64,000 nucleotides of DNA from Acheta domesticus (taxonomy: Eukaryota; Arthropoda; Insecta; Orthoptera; Gryllidae). Where the stretch lies: positions 33,422,213-33,486,212 of the forward strand of contig JAHLJT010004567.1 in the NCBI GenBank assembly GCA_031308135.1, written 5' to 3'. Positions 44,511 through 57,720 of this stretch are shown in pieces. The position numbers were made by a program, and so were the translations under genes. Numbering within the stretch: the first letter of the stretch is position 1; the number at the start of each line of letters is the position of its first letter. Below the pieces are notes generated by a model, which saw nothing but the letters and a program-made list of their open reading frames with translations, searched no databases and was not told where the DNA came from.

Positions 44511-45940
44511 CTCGAGGGAAGTCTTATTCACGAAGTCTGCGCGAGTTTTCTCGTTCTTCGCAGCGGGCGTGAATACGCGGGGCACAAAACTTCGCTCGCG
44601 AGGTGAATGTTGTCTGCCATAGCGGACGAGGAGCTTCGCCCCCTTTCTTGCTGAAGTGCGTCCAAGAAGTGTCGACTGCAAACCCATTTCACATGTGATA
44701 GGAATTGCGTTCGCAACTCGGAATAAGACCGCAGACTTCGTTTCGATTTATCGACAACTTCAAATAAAGTTTCATATTGTTCCACGTTCCGGATAATTCC
44801 ACGTAGAAACCAAGGCAAGATTTATACGAAGTAAATGAACTGTCGTAAACTAATATTTTCGTACATTCAATTAAAATATCAAACAAAATATACGAATGTT
44901 GTATAAGATAATATTTTAATTCAATTCACTTTTAAACTGCGTGTTACTAACATCATTTTCATCAGTTGTGATTTTAAATGATCTTCTTTACTTGTTTCTT
45001 CTGAATAACACTTATTAAATCTCCGTACCTTAATATATAAAGCATGAGAATGTTTAGATCAGAAAACAAAATCCTGATCGTTAGTAAATATCGTGCTTTC
45101 TGATAAAATGTAAGTATACAAATCGAATGTTTCTTGACGTGTTTATATTCAGAAGTGGATGAGTTCTGAAATGGAGATCTGGATATTTTAATGCGCAAAC
45201 TGTCTGCTCAATGTATATGTAATTTCCAATCTGTTTAATTCCAAACAGCCCGTACAATGAGGTATGTTGCCGAAGATGTCTTATATGTCAGATGTCATTG
45301 TATCAGATGTCATTGTACATCGTAAAAGATTAAGAAAGTAGTAACTAATGAGCATGAATATACAGTAGATTATAAACAGTAGTCAATCCTTCAAAAAATG
45401 AGTCGTGTACCCTCGTTGTTCACAAAAGGTCTTAATCGGCCACGAACTCTGGGGCGAAAGGCGATCGTCGTAAAGTAACTGGCCTTCCCTTATTTTTATC
45501 GGGGAGGTATAGTCAGAAAACAACACCTGCTTTGAGTTAAAATATCAAATGTTTCATTTGTAAGCAATAAGTACTTTTTTCGGCTGAAAGGCAATCCACA
45601 ACACTGTCTTTGAAGCCAGATTATATCCTCTTCCCCAACCCTGTCCTAGTACTAGTGCTAGTTCGAATTCGTATTTCAAGCTGTCACAGATACGTAGGAA
45701 AGATGCGTTCACCGAATGCCTAGCCAGAGCGAAACCTTTGCTGTTAAATTTTGGGCCTCAAGATCTCGATTTCACGGCACAGCCCCTCTTTAAGCCAACA
45801 TCGAGTTGTTAATCCTGAATGCAAAGCTGCCGCCCGGGATCAGAAGTCGGGAAGCGACGGCGGCAGCAGGCGCTTAGCGGGGCTCAGGTTGGCACCTGCG
45901 ACGGCGGCGGCGCGGCAGCGGCGCCCCGAGCAAGGCTCAG
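44511..45940. other. Sequence between G-rich and C-rich blocks
   Basis: AT-rich from about 44640 to 45800, then a GC-rich patch with a short gcggcggcg run near 45900. No exon recognised. Confidence 0.4.
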
Positions 45941-46915
45941 CGCCCACCGCCCCTCACCCCTTCACCACGCCCCCACACCGCACTCCGCCCTCCGAACCAG
46001 GCCCTTCACTTCTTTCTCACTGTCCACCTCCCCCACCGTTCTCCTCCTTTCGTCCTCCGCTTTCCGCTCCTCGTCTTACTTCCTGTCTTCCTCCCTCAGA
46101 CCCACAACCCTTCATTTTTCCCACTACGTTCTTCTGCACTCCATCTTACGCCATCCCTCTTCCCCTCCCGCAGTCTTACGCCCCCCCTTCTCCCCTTACG
46201 CCCTCCCACCGTCTACCCTCCGCCCCTCGTTCATTACCCTGTCTCTAGTGTTCCCTCGCCCCTCACCTGGCATCCCATTCCCTCTGATCTATATATTTTA
46301 CTCCTCCCACCATCGTCTTCCTCCCTTTGCACTCCGCCGTCACTCGCCTTATTTCCTGTCCTCCTCCTTCAGACCCACGCCATTCACTCTTATTCTACGG
46401 TCCTCTGCACTCCATCTTACGCCATCCCTCCTCCCCTCCCACCATCGTACGCCCTCCGTCCTCCCCTTAAACCCTTCCGCCGTCCACCCTCCGACCCTCA
46501 TTCATCATCTCGTCTCACCTCTTCCTTCGCCCCTCACCTCGCGTCCTTCTCCCTCCGATCCTCATCCGTCACTCCTCCCCCCAACGTCTGCCTCCCTTTC
46601 CCCTTCGCCATCCGCCGCTCGCCGTCCTCCACCCTCAGACCCTCGCCCTTCACTTTCCTCCCATCACCTATCACCCTCCCCTCTCCTCCCTAAGCCCATC
46701 ACTCCTTTCCTCTCTCCTCGTCATGTCCACGATCCCCATGTCCTCCACCCCCTCCATGGTCTTCACTCCTCCCTCTGTCCCCGAATCCGGGCGTGAAGGG
46801 CGAGGGGATGAGAGGAGATCATCTCCCATCTCCTCTCCCAACCACCTCTCCCCACCGCTCCTCAAACAGCCTCCCGCCCTCCGCCATTCACCCGTCCACC
46901 TCTCCCCGCATCTCC
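45941..46915. repeat. Pyrimidine-rich (CCCTCC-like) low-complexity block
   Basis: About 1 kb of C/T-rich + strand with recurring words such as ccctcc, cttacgcc and cctcctc. Pro/Ser-rich frames of up to 325 codons over it are by-products. Confidence 0.88.
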
Positions 46916-49030
46916 CCCCCGGCGCCGCGGCGTCGGCGCTAAGTTGCGTAATTCAATCCGGATTACCCACAGGTAAGCGGCGCAACCCGCGGCCACGCCT
47001 GAAAGTGAAGGACTTGTTATGAAGTTAGTGTGTACTCCGGCGCAGCACACACAGGGCGCGCGGGGCGATGGCGGGAGACAGGTGGCCTGCGGGCAAAGCG
47101 GAAACGCGCGCGGCCTGGAAGCAGGTGGAGTGAAAGGAACAGCGGGCGGAAGACCGGAGGAAATGCACAAGAGACAGTGCCTAAAAATATGGAGGCAGCA
47201 AATGGCATTCGTTCGCTTTTAGATATTAAAAAAACATCAGGTTTGGCGAGCTAGATCACAGAGGGGAGAACACGGGGGTGAGAGCGGACCGTGAAAAAGG
47301 CTGAAACGATGGCGGAGCAGAGAGAACTGCGGAAAATTGAAAGAAAGTGGAGACGACATGGATTACGGGGAAGCGGCCGCTCAGGTCGGATAAAATGCCG
47401 GGAATATCCGGAGAGGTTGTTTGACAAGAAGGGTTGGAACGACCGGGCATTGACAAAAGATACGAGACACAATACAGTAAGTATTCTAGGAGCAAAAAGC
47501 AATAGGGAAATTGTGTAACTCAGTGATGAAGACGTCAAGGTTTCTGAGAACTGTGGAGACTGCGAAAACGATGGGGGTTATAGAGTGGGCTGTGAGTTGC
47601 GGCGGAATATGGTGTGGACGATAAAGGTATTGTGGAGGAGATGACAAAGTCTGAGAGAAAGTCAGAGATTGCGTCAAAAGCTGGACTGATGAGTCGACGA
47701 AGTGAAGCTGAGAGCGATGGGAAATCGAAGAACAGAGGAGATGACTTGGGCAAGGACGCCGGAGTCGAGACCAACGAACAAGACAGGAATGGAATGAACG
47801 ATGAGGATAATCTTAGAAAAGGCTGAAGAGATAGGGGAACAAGGACTCGCAGAAGGGCGGGAACGGCGAAGATGTATATAAAGATAAAATGGGAACAGGG
47901 GCGAGGGCGATGGGAATGGGGAAAACTGTAGCTTCGGTCTTTCAACCTTTCACTCTTTAGCTCCGGTCTTTCAAACGACAGTTTTGAAAGGTCGAGGACG
48001 TTTCCGAGGGTCCATGTAATTTTGAGAGTTCGAAAAACAGTGTCAACTGCAGAAGTGAATTCCGTCATGAACTAACGACGCACTAAAACGTTGTTTTAGT
48101 GCGTCAGTGTAAATTTTAAAAAATCACTAACAAAAAACACAAAAAGGAAACAAAATACGTGAAAATGTAAAAAATGACCAATAGATCCACAAAATGATGT
48201 AAAATTTTCAAAAATGTCAAAAAATGACACAATACATTTCTATGACATATGTAGTGATGAACATCCATTTACAAGTTAGCTACGTCTAGAATGCACCAAT
48301 GAAAAGATTAAACACATTTATACATACACATACATTTATTCGTATGTGACGTCATCCGAATTTGAGCCCTGGTCCTTAGTCCCGTAAACGTACCGTATAC
48401 TAGAGCGGGAAGTGATGGTGGTCCTTCTCCACTAAAGCATGCGATCCGGCACCGAGATACATGTTCGCTTGCATTGTTTGTCAGCTTTGCCCTCTCCAGC
48501 AAGGCACCATCCTTGACGGTACAAGCTCTAAGCTCCACTGATATCCTTGCACAATAAAATTGATTGAAAGGAACGAACGCAACGAGTTCGACAATAACGG
48601 ACTGTACGTGGGAGGAGACGACGTGAAATCGGGGAAGCGCGATCGGTGAGTTGGATGAGGTCGACGAGGATGGCCGGAGCGGTGGGGCTGATGAATGGCA
48701 TTGAAACATCAGAGCCAGCAGGCGGAATGACGGCTCCCAGAACTACGAAGAAAAGAAAGGTGAAAGGGACGCAGGGATAACCAAACGACGGCAACGGCGA
48801 GAACTGTCAGGAGGGAGGAAACTTTATAGAAAACGGGTAGGTGGGGTTAGTGATCACAGCGAGGATGACAAAGATGCCAGAAATGGCAGGATCGGTACGG
48901 TTGACGAGTGATGAAGTAATGACACGGACAGTATATGAGATAATGACTTCAGGAACAGCGAAGACGAGTTAACATGATGATGGGGACAGTGGAGTCGACC
49001 TCAACGATGGGAAAGCAAGATCGTCCGCGA
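46916..49030. other. Mixed sequence, no gene recognised
   Basis: Purine-biased on the + strand between 47200 and 48060 but without a clear period. Minus-strand frames here include short hydrophobic starts, none joined to a supported exon. Confidence 0.4.
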
Positions 49031-49775
49031 GATGGGGAGCATGGGCGAGGTGGGCAGTGTGGGCGGTGGGGTGTGTGGGAGTTGTGGGCGAGGTGGGCGG
49101 CCTGGACGAGGTGAGCAAGGTAGGTGAAGTGATCGAGGTGGGGAGGGGCATGGGTGAGGTGATCGATATGGGCGAGGTAAACGAGATGGGCTAGGTGGGC
49201 GGCGTGGGTGAGGTGGGCGGCGCGGGCGAGGTGGGCGGCGTGGTTGAGGTGGGCGGCGTGGTTGAGGTGGGCGGCGTGGGTGAGGTGGGCGGCGTGGTTG
49301 AGGTGAGCGGCGTGGGCGAGGTGGACGAGATGGGCGAGGTGGGCGGCGGGGGCGAGGTGGGCGGCGGGGGCGAGGTGGGCGGCGGGGGCGAGGTGGGCGG
49401 CGGGGGCGAGGTGGGCGGCGGGGGCGAGGTGGGCGGCGGGGGCGAGGTGGGCGGCGGGGGCGAGGTGGGCGGCGGGGGCGAGGTGGGCGGCGGGGGCGAG
49501 GTGGGCGGCGGGGCGAGGTGGGCGGCGGGGGCGAGGTGGGCGGCGGGGGCGAGGTGGGCGGCGGGGGCGAGGTGAGCGGCATCGGTGAGATGAACGAGGT
49601 GGACGGCATGGGCGAGGTGAGCGATATGGGAGAGGTGGACGGTGTGAGCGAGGTGAACGAGAAGGGCTTGTTGGGCGAGAAGAGCGAGGTGGGCGGCGTG
49701 GGCGAGGTGAACGAGATGGGCGAGGTGGGCGGCGTGGGCGAGGTGAGCAAGGTGGGCGAGGCGAGCGAGGCCGGC
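49031..49775. repeat. Minisatellite, 18-bp unit (gggcgaggtgggcggcgg)
   Basis: Near-perfect 18-bp copies run from about 49345 to 49575, with degenerate 9-18-bp variants on both sides. One unit near 49510 lacks a single G, which shifts the frame. Since 18 is a multiple of 3, long frames exist on both strands. Their proteins are pure repeat. Confidence 0.95.
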
Positions 49776-52063
49776 GGCAGAATGACGGGCCCCGGAGGCG
49801 CGCGTCGGAATGCGATGAAATCTCACCGTATGCCGCAGATGTAATCCCGAAAGAGAAATTTCATTATGTACGTTCCGCCGGAATGAAAAAAATACTGCGA
49901 AGATGATGAGGCCAATTTCCTTGCTCTCGCTTCAAACTCGCTACCCAACTTCCCGAAGCGCCACAAAACTTCGAAGTGTCTGCGTGACTCTGAATTTATG
50001 ACCGAGGCGAAATTCTGTACCGGAGTTTCGTGGCTGAAATTTATGTACTCGTTATGCGATCCCGCAGCAACATCATTATGCGTCAGGGAAGAGAACAAAA
50101 GTTTCCGCGGCGACGCGTCACGTTCAAGCGGACAGTCAGTCCTGCACTCTGGCGACAGCTTTCGGAACCTCCTGTCAACGCTGCCTGCTCCGGATGCTGA
50201 AGCAGGCAGAGGACAGAACAAAAGAAATGGCTGCTGTAAAATCATAATGGATTCTGAGTGGCGTTTTCATTATTCTGTAATGGCGTTACTTAAGTTTGCC
50301 CGAAATATTCTTGGTATTATGACCAAATACATGCTAATATGCGACCAAATATTGTCTTTCACACATTTATATGTGAAACAACAGCAAAAATTCTGTTGAA
50401 TAAAACCACATAAAATGGTTTTTCAATAAGAGGCACGCACATTATTAAAGGACAACTAATCATAACACTGTCTAACACGAGTACCACTCCAATAAATTAA
50501 ACATTTTAACGGGAATAGTCTTAACCAATTATAAAAAAAATTCAGTGGAGTTGATATAGAAAACAACAGTTCTTTACACACCAAAAATATAAAATATATT
50601 TTTAAATATATATAAAATATAATATGTACATAATATAATATATACATAACGCAGCACGTTAATACTAACAATTGTACCGCGGCCACCAGTTCCAAGGAGC
50701 CTTGCTATCGTATAACGTCAGCTGTGCCGTAAGCAGTGACGCACATCTGTCGATAATTTTATCGGTCCTCGCAGTACGAGAATAGGTGGAATAACAGAAA
50801 CAAATACTAGCTTCTTTCAGTCAAAATCGTAATTTTTCCACTGTTTATGAATTTCCCCGAGTTCCTGGATATCAAACGAAACCATAAACACCTTCTCATA
50901 TGACCGGATGTTGCAAAAAGTTCTATTTCAATTACTGCGCGCCTTGTAAATTAGTATTATACATACGAGTTCACTTATACGTATGTGAGAGATATCTCTG
51001 CAAAAGATTTCTAAATTGTCAGTTGATTAAATGTTTCCTCATCCAATGTTTTATTGTAATCGGAGCAAGGTTTCCTATGGGCATATCCCATCTTGGGCGA
51101 GAATGTTTTCTTTTTATCTTAGCAAACTCAACAGTGGTGAAAGGAAAAAACATGAAATTATTATTAACACAGCTAACTTACAGTTATCATTTAAGTTTTT
51201 CCTGGAATTTGTTTGCCAATAAAGTTTACCAGTAATGTAGATGAATGACACCACTGTTACCATACACACGAAGAATCACTTATCTGAGGATAACAGTATC
51301 TCTGGAATTGTAAAAAATATTGAAGTTGTATTCCTCCAGTATGGTAAAGGAATTTTGGTTAGAGAAGTAGCACACACAAATAAATATAATATTAAAGAAT
51401 AGTAAATGTAATTTAATAAAGGAATTAAAAAAATACGAGTTTTAGGCAAAACAATTGTTTGAAAATAATTATGCATGATTCATACTTCGTAATGCTAATG
51501 GTTGAACTGATTAGGATTACTTCAGATATGTGCACAGAGAATTCCCATCTGAATAAGGTCTTCAAATACTGCCGTTTTTTACACAAAAGTCTCCTCTTAA
51601 TTAAAATATATTGAAGACTGTGTGAACAGGATTCATAAAATTGACTTCTCACATTAGTATTTACATAATTACACTACTTTCTACTGGATGAAAATGTTTC
51701 ATTGAAAAATTAGATTGAAAATATCTAATACAATAAAAACTCACTGACTAAAAATAGTCAATTAATGATTAACAATAATAAAAAAATAAAATCATTAAGT
51801 CGGCAAACAATTGCATTGCTCTCAGAAAAAAACTTTGGATATTTTCTTATCTGTGCATACAATGAAATATTGATTGTGAAGCATGATTACTTTTTAAATT
51901 CACTCTCATTTCTACGTTACATAATGAATAATTTAATTTTATCCTCTTATATTAATGGAAATATCGAGAAATTCTAGTTTTGTTGCAATTTAATAATCAC
52001 CCAAAACTATGTGCTTATTAATGTTGAAAGTAACAAAAGCGTAAATTCTTGACATTAGTTACT

Positions 52064-52064
<1 letters not shown>
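49776..52064. other. Sequence with no recognised gene
   Basis: 49800-50260 is GC-balanced and open on both strands but lacks domain or splice evidence. The rest is AT-rich. Confidence 0.4.

Positions 52065-52105
<41 letters not shown>
52065..52105. repeat. (AAT)n microsatellite
   Basis: About 13 uninterrupted AAT copies. Confidence 0.97.
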
Positions 52106-52108
<3 letters not shown>

Positions 52109-54580
52109 CATTGTACAAAAAAATTACAACGGCGAGTCTTTAGCTAAATGTGCAGACATAAACGAAATGGTTGTATTCTGATTTAGGCCGATTATTAAAA
52201 TTAATTTTAGCTTATGAACTCTCGGTATTTTGAGTCCTAAGATTAAAACACCTTAAACAGAAAAATGTCCTTTTCACTGTTTTGATAAATAAAACGTAAA
52301 AAGTCTGTTATTCAAGTTATCGCGGTGAAATTAATTTGAGTAAATTCCGTGAATATTCTTAAAAGCATTTACTAGAAAGTAAAAGAAGAAAAGGAATGTT
52401 CTTGGAAAACCTATTAAATAACGATGAGCATTTGAAAACGTTTTCATAAGTGTGCTCCGAGACGTGAGGGAATAAAGAGGGTATCTCAGTAATCAGAATT
52501 CTGTCCCTGGGGCAAGTTAAATGGTATCCACGTCTGTTCTATGCGGGTTGTTCTAAGTTTTAATATTTGTTATATTTCTGGTCTTGGACAAGAGAGAATT
52601 CAATTTTTGTGAAGATTTATTTCAGATTAGGAACTGAAATGTGGCAATAGTAGTAATATCTGATAGTAAACATAAAAATGTGCGTAGTCAGAGAGATGCG
52701 CAAGTAATTTTGAATTAACATTGTCTTTCAAAATAATTGAAAACAAAATTCAAAAAAGAAAACAGCAGCACTTAAAATAACTTCACTTAGTTGTTACACA
52801 ACACTATTCAGGAACACTTCATTAAGTTTTCAAAAACCCAGGTCTGATTCATTATATTTTCAGTTGTCGGCTTGCTTATGGTCTTTTAGTCTTCTTTCGT
52901 GTCTCTTCTCTTTACTGGATTGGTCTCTATTAATACTCGTAGATAAGAGTTTTGCAGGTCACATTTTCGGACAACCTAAATTCTTAAAAGATATAACTTT
53001 CTTTTTTTCAACTAATGGTGCTACAACAGCACATGCTTTCTCGCGTTATTAGAAACACGCGAGCTACGTAAAATTAAAATATTGCATTTTTACCGCTACT
53101 AACATCTCAGCTATTACTTGAAAACGCTCAATTCCACCAATTCAAACAAAATGCCTCTGATGCAAATCTGCATTTATTTGGATAGTCAGGAGCAGCAATC
53201 ATTTCTTACTTTGACAAATGAAACAAACAGGAATACATTCGACTGATACAGTTTTTGCAGCAAATTATACAGAAGGGACCAAATATTGTTGCCAGTGAGG
53301 TGTTGTCAAAATTACGTACATTCGCTTGGCGAATAATATCAATTCTTGGCAAAAACGATTTCCATCCGTATTTAGACTTCAATTTATTTATCGGTTAGTC
53401 GTAGTACATCATAAACAGTTGATAAATAACTTTAATACTAATAAACTAATTAAATTACTAATATTCTACGATTTGTAATACTAAATTAATTAATTACCGT
53501 TATTATATATTAACACCGCATCAAACGACGCGCAGGAAAATACAACTAAGGTAGTATGTTCGTATGATCTACCACGGTGAAGTACCACCAAACATACTTT
53601 AAATGAAAGTAAAATCTCTGTTCTTCAAGACGGTTAGAAATCATTTGGCCCTAACAATTTGACAATTTTTAACATATGTATTGCTGAAGAATGGAAAACT
53701 GATAAAGGGAGGTAGCAAGACGGGTCAAAAGTTAAAGACCTGCTACTCTACATTGATATGCAAAAATGTGAAGCATCTGATGGTAGGATATACTCACAAA
53801 AATTGCGAAACAAAAGTCATGAACTAACTTTTGTTTAACAATATTTGCAAAAGTTCAAAATTTACAAAAATTTGCAGAAGAAAATAAATAAAATGAGCGA
53901 GAAAGTGAGGTGACTGTGTGTAGAGAAATGATGTTTGAAACAAACAACAAATAATAACTTATCTTGAATTATTGAAATTGTTTTTGCTCTTCTTTCGCCA
54001 GTTTTGTGTTTATTATTATCATTACTATTATTATTACTATTATTGTTATTGCTATTATTATGTCTGACTCCAGACCTAGCATACCAACTGCAGATTAAAC
54101 CAATATATTTATTCAGGCATTTTAAAATATTGGAAGGTTAAATATTCTTTACGAAAGTCGGTGTGTCAGTTTAAAGAAAAGCGAAAAATTCACATGCTGT
54201 GTATAAATGTTGCAATAACTTACGTGCTTCTTCATGTATTATTGAAATGGTTGTAAAACTCCTGATTAGAACAAAAATTCCAGGTCATACAGCATGATAA
54301 GAGTGCATGGGAAACTCTTTTGTTTGTTTGCGGTAAAATAATCATCACGTCGTCAATTGGCACATTAATCAGCATAAAGTCAGTTGCGAATAGAAGGACA
54401 ACGACCTGTCAACGATCTTATGGGCAGTCGACTTATCGACAAAAACAGACAACGGGATGAAGGTAAGAACGGTATGATGGCACTGGAAGGTCGTATGGTC
54501 GAATGGACATCAGATGTGCAAGTAACAGGCGAGCGACGTGAGAGCGGATGACGGCAGAGACAGGTGGTCCGTGGCAACTG
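52106..54580. other. AT-rich sequence, nothing recognised
   Basis: A short stretch at about 53020-53050 (acaacagcacatgctttctc) resembles the start of repeat family B. A degenerate ATT-rich stretch lies at 54010-54060. Confidence 0.4.
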
Positions 54581-54899
54581 CTGAAGCAAATGTCGAAAGG
54601 CGGACGTGTGCGAGCGGGACAGTTGTGAAGGGGCGGGACGTGACGTTGCGCAGGTGGCGGGGCGTGACTGGGAGTTGGTGGAGTGTGCGAGCCGAATCGT
54701 TGTAAAGCCCGCGAGCCAACGAACGGAATGGGTGAATGAGTGGGGGGAGGGCGGTCAAGCAGGAAAGGAAGTTTGGACCGAAGGTCTGACGCTTGAGCTA
54801 GTGTGTGTGTATGTGGGGGGATACTGAGGCTGACCAGGGAAATACGAGGTGGATGAGAGGGACGGACGGCGAAAGCACGGCGAGGAGTGGAAGAACAAG

Positions 54900-55840
54900 T
54901 GGACAGACGGCCACTATAATAAAGTTGGATGAACGGGCGGGTAAAGTGGCAAGCGAACGGGTGAGGAAACAAATGAGAAAACGGTGGGCGAACGGACGGA
55001 CGAACGGAGTATGAACGGGCGGGTGAAGACGTCGGGGGCAGGCGGGCGACCAGGCGGGCGATCGAGCGGGTGAACGGGCGGGCGAATGGGGGCGGTGAAA
55101 AGTAGGGTGAATGGGCCAGCAACAAGTGAGAGAACGTGCTGGAAAACGAGCAGATGAACGGGCAAGTGAATGGGCAAGTGAAAACTTGGGTGAAAAGGAG
55201 GGTGAACGGACGGGCAAACAAGTGAGAAAAGAGGCGGGTGAACAGGCGAGTGAAAGAGCGACTGAATAGGGATTGCGGTGACTGAACGGGTGAACAGGCA
55301 GGTTGGCGGGTGGGTTGAACAAAAAGGGGGAAAGGGCTGGAAAACGGGCAGATGAATGGGCGGGTGAACAAGTGGAAAGGTGTGCGGATGAACGGACGTT
55401 TGAACGGGAGGATGAAGAGCGGTTGAACAGGCGGTTCAAAGGGCGATTGAATGGGTGGGTGAATGGGCAGGTGAACAGGCGAGTGAACAGGCGGGTGAAC
55501 GGACGGGTAAACGGGCAAGTGAATGGGCGGGTAAGGGGGCGAGTGAACGGGCGGAAGAAAAGGCGGGAGAACGGGCGGGTGAACGGGAGGGTGAACAGGC
55601 GGGTGAACGGGTGGGTGAACGAGCGGTGAACAGCGGGTGAACGGGTGGGTGAACGGGTGGGTGAACGGGTGGGTGAACGGGTGGGTGAACGGGTGGGTGA
55701 ACGGGTGGTTGAACGGACAATTGAACGGGTGGGTGATGGAGCGATTGAACGGGAGGGTGATGGAGCGATTGAACGGGGGTCGCGGTGAACGGGCGGGCGA
55801 ACGGGACGGGGAAAGATCGGAGACGCGCGAGGGTAGCGGC
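54900..55840. repeat. Degenerate minisatellite, 12-bp unit (gtgaacgggtgg)
   Basis: Words of the form gaacgggcgggt recur across almost 1 kb. Copies are nearly perfect at 55629-55712 and loosely preserved elsewhere, with a related purine-rich region upstream from about 54580. The 12-bp period keeps frames open (up to 467 codons on the minus strand), giving repeated Arg/Ser/Pro or Val/Asn/Gly motifs. These are not supported as genes. Confidence 0.93.
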
Positions 55841-56160
55841 TGAGGGGAGAGGCGAGGAGGTGGGGCGGCGCTGGGAACCCGGTCCGGGCGGGGGGCGCGC
55901 GATGAAGAGGACGGCGCGCGGAGAGACGTAATGAAATTAGCGCGCGTGAGGCGCGGGCGGCGGGAGGAGGCGCGCGCAACGTGATAAACAGTCTCTGGGA
56001 AGATTTACGGCGCTCGTTTATAATTAAGAATCCGCCTCCGCGGGAGCGCGCGACGCCACGCGCCACTCCGCCCCCTCCCCCTCCCCCTCCTTCTCCCACC
56101 CGCCCGACTCCGCCAGATTTCCTTAGAGTAGATCGACCATTTAGCGATAAACACTTTCGG
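55841..56160. other. GC-rich flank with an AT-rich core
   Basis: A very GC-rich stretch encloses a short non-repetitive AT-richer core (about 55980-56035). It could be a conserved non-coding element. This is speculation without comparison. Confidence 0.3.
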
Positions 56161-56585
56161 ATTTTAATGGAGTCCGCTCTACTCGAAAACGATGGAGTCA
56201 TTTTTTGAAAATGTAAAAAATGTCCCAGGGCTTAGAAAAGTTCCCCCCAAAATTAAAATATGTTTCAAATTCAAGGGGCCGCGACATCAGCCAGATCTAT
56301 TGAGGAATATCAATTTTGGGAAAAATGGGCTGAACGGTTCAGCCGCTTGCACTATTCATAGACGGACAGACAGACGGAAAGACAGACGTTTTGCAGTCAT
56401 CCGATTTTTTGGTATCAAGGAGTGACAAAACATGACTTCTGGCTACAGCACGTGTTAGAGGACTTTTTCTAAAATTAGCAAGTGAATTAACCCAATTTTT
56501 TGTTACCAGGGACGTGTAATATGAGCTTCTCTGCCTAACAATCGCTGTTTTTTCGAGCAGCATTTTATAACTTTCTCTAGTGAAA
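56160..56585 (+). repeat. Dispersed repeat family B, copy
   Basis: Shares tggagtcattttttgaaaatg, ggaatatcaattttgg, catagacggacaga, ttttttggtatcaagga and aacatgacttctggctac with the other copies. It ends near ctttctctag, just short of the usual terminus. A tandem gacggacagacagacgg motif marks its middle. Confidence 0.75.
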
Positions 56586-56989
56586 ATTAATATTGTATGT
56601 CTCTTTGTATCTGTTTAACAAAAGAAAATTCAACCTAAATTCCACTCTCAATGGAGTTTTTAGCAAGTCTATGTTATATTTAAAATTACACACATTCCCT
56701 TTCCAACTACCTAAAGCATATTTCAAGAGCAAAATCTTGTTTTTCCCGTTGGGGAAAACTGGGAGGGAATCTGCCAGAATATATTCCAATTTTTAAATGC
56801 CTTCTAAATGCATTTTGATTCATTCTGAAAGCGAAATTAAGTTTCAATAAATTCAAGGTCAAATTTGAAAAAAACGTTTGCGACGGAGAGTAATAGAGCG
56901 AGAATGGACAAAGAAAGCGGAACGGGGAAGGGCATCACTGGGCGGGAATAGTGAAGCGAGGGAGATGGATTGAAGTGCAGCTGGGAGGG

Positions 56990-57720
56990 ATGAAGTGGGG
57001 GCGGAGAGGGATGAAGTGGAGGCGGGGAGGGATGAAGTGGAGGCGGGGAGGGATGAAGTGGGGCGGGGAGGGATGAAGTGGGATGGGGAGTGATGAAATG
57101 GGGCGGGGAGGGATCGAATGGGGCCGGGAGGGATGAAGTGGGGAGGGGAGGGGTAAAGTGGGCGTGCAGGGGTGAACTGGGGGTGGAGGGATGAAGTGGG
57201 GGAGGGATGAAGTGGGGCGGGGAGGGATGAAGTGGGATGGGGAGTGATGAAATGGGGCGGGGAGGGATCGAATGGGGCCGGTAGGGATGAAGTGGGGAGG
57301 GGAGGGGTAAAGTGGGCGTGCAGGGGTGAACTGGGGGTGGAGGGATGAAGTGGGGGGAGGGATGAAGTGGGGCGGGGAGGGATGAAGTGGGATGGGGAGT
57401 GATGAAATGGGGCAGGGAGGGATCGAATGGGGCCGGTAGGGATGAAGTGGGGAGGGGTAAAGTGGGCGTGCAGGGGTGAACTGGGGGTGGAGGGATGAAG
57501 TGGGGCGGGGAGGGATGAAGTGGGGTGGGGAGTGATGAAGTGGGGCGGGGAAGGATGGAATGGGGCGGGGAGGGATGAAGTGGGGTAGGGGGGATGAAGT
57601 GGGGCAGGGAGGGATGAAGTGAGGTGGGGAGGGATGAAGTGATGTGGGGACGAGTGGGGTGGAGAAGGTTGAAGAGGGAGTAACGTGGAGAGGGGAGGAA
57701 TGAAGTGGAGTGGGAAGCCT
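56990..57720. repeat. Minisatellite of about 21-bp units with 154-155-bp higher-order repeat
   Basis: Units resemble gggatgaagtggggcgggga. A distinctive block containing agtgatgaaatg occurs at 57089, 57243 and 57398, so blocks of seven or so units repeat every 154-155 bp, three times, each followed by ggtaaagtgggcgtgcaggg. G-rich on the + strand. Confidence 0.93.

Noticed and set aside
45819..46796. 325-codon Ser/Pro-rich + strand frame
   Set aside because: Translation of a C/T-rich low-complexity block.
47251..47538. Minus-strand frame with a hydrophobic start, as a possible signal-peptide exon of the CUB gene
   Set aside because: The hydrophobic run is not followed by a donor in the needed phase (one base into a codon) that I could support, and the frame lies in biased-composition sequence.
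49001..49844. Gly/Val-rich and Pro/Arg-rich frames on both strands
   Set aside because: Translation of the 18-bp minisatellite; a one-base deletion breaks phase within the array.
54433..56201. 361- and 467-codon minus-strand frames
   Set aside because: Translation of the 12-bp degenerate minisatellite and GC-rich flank.
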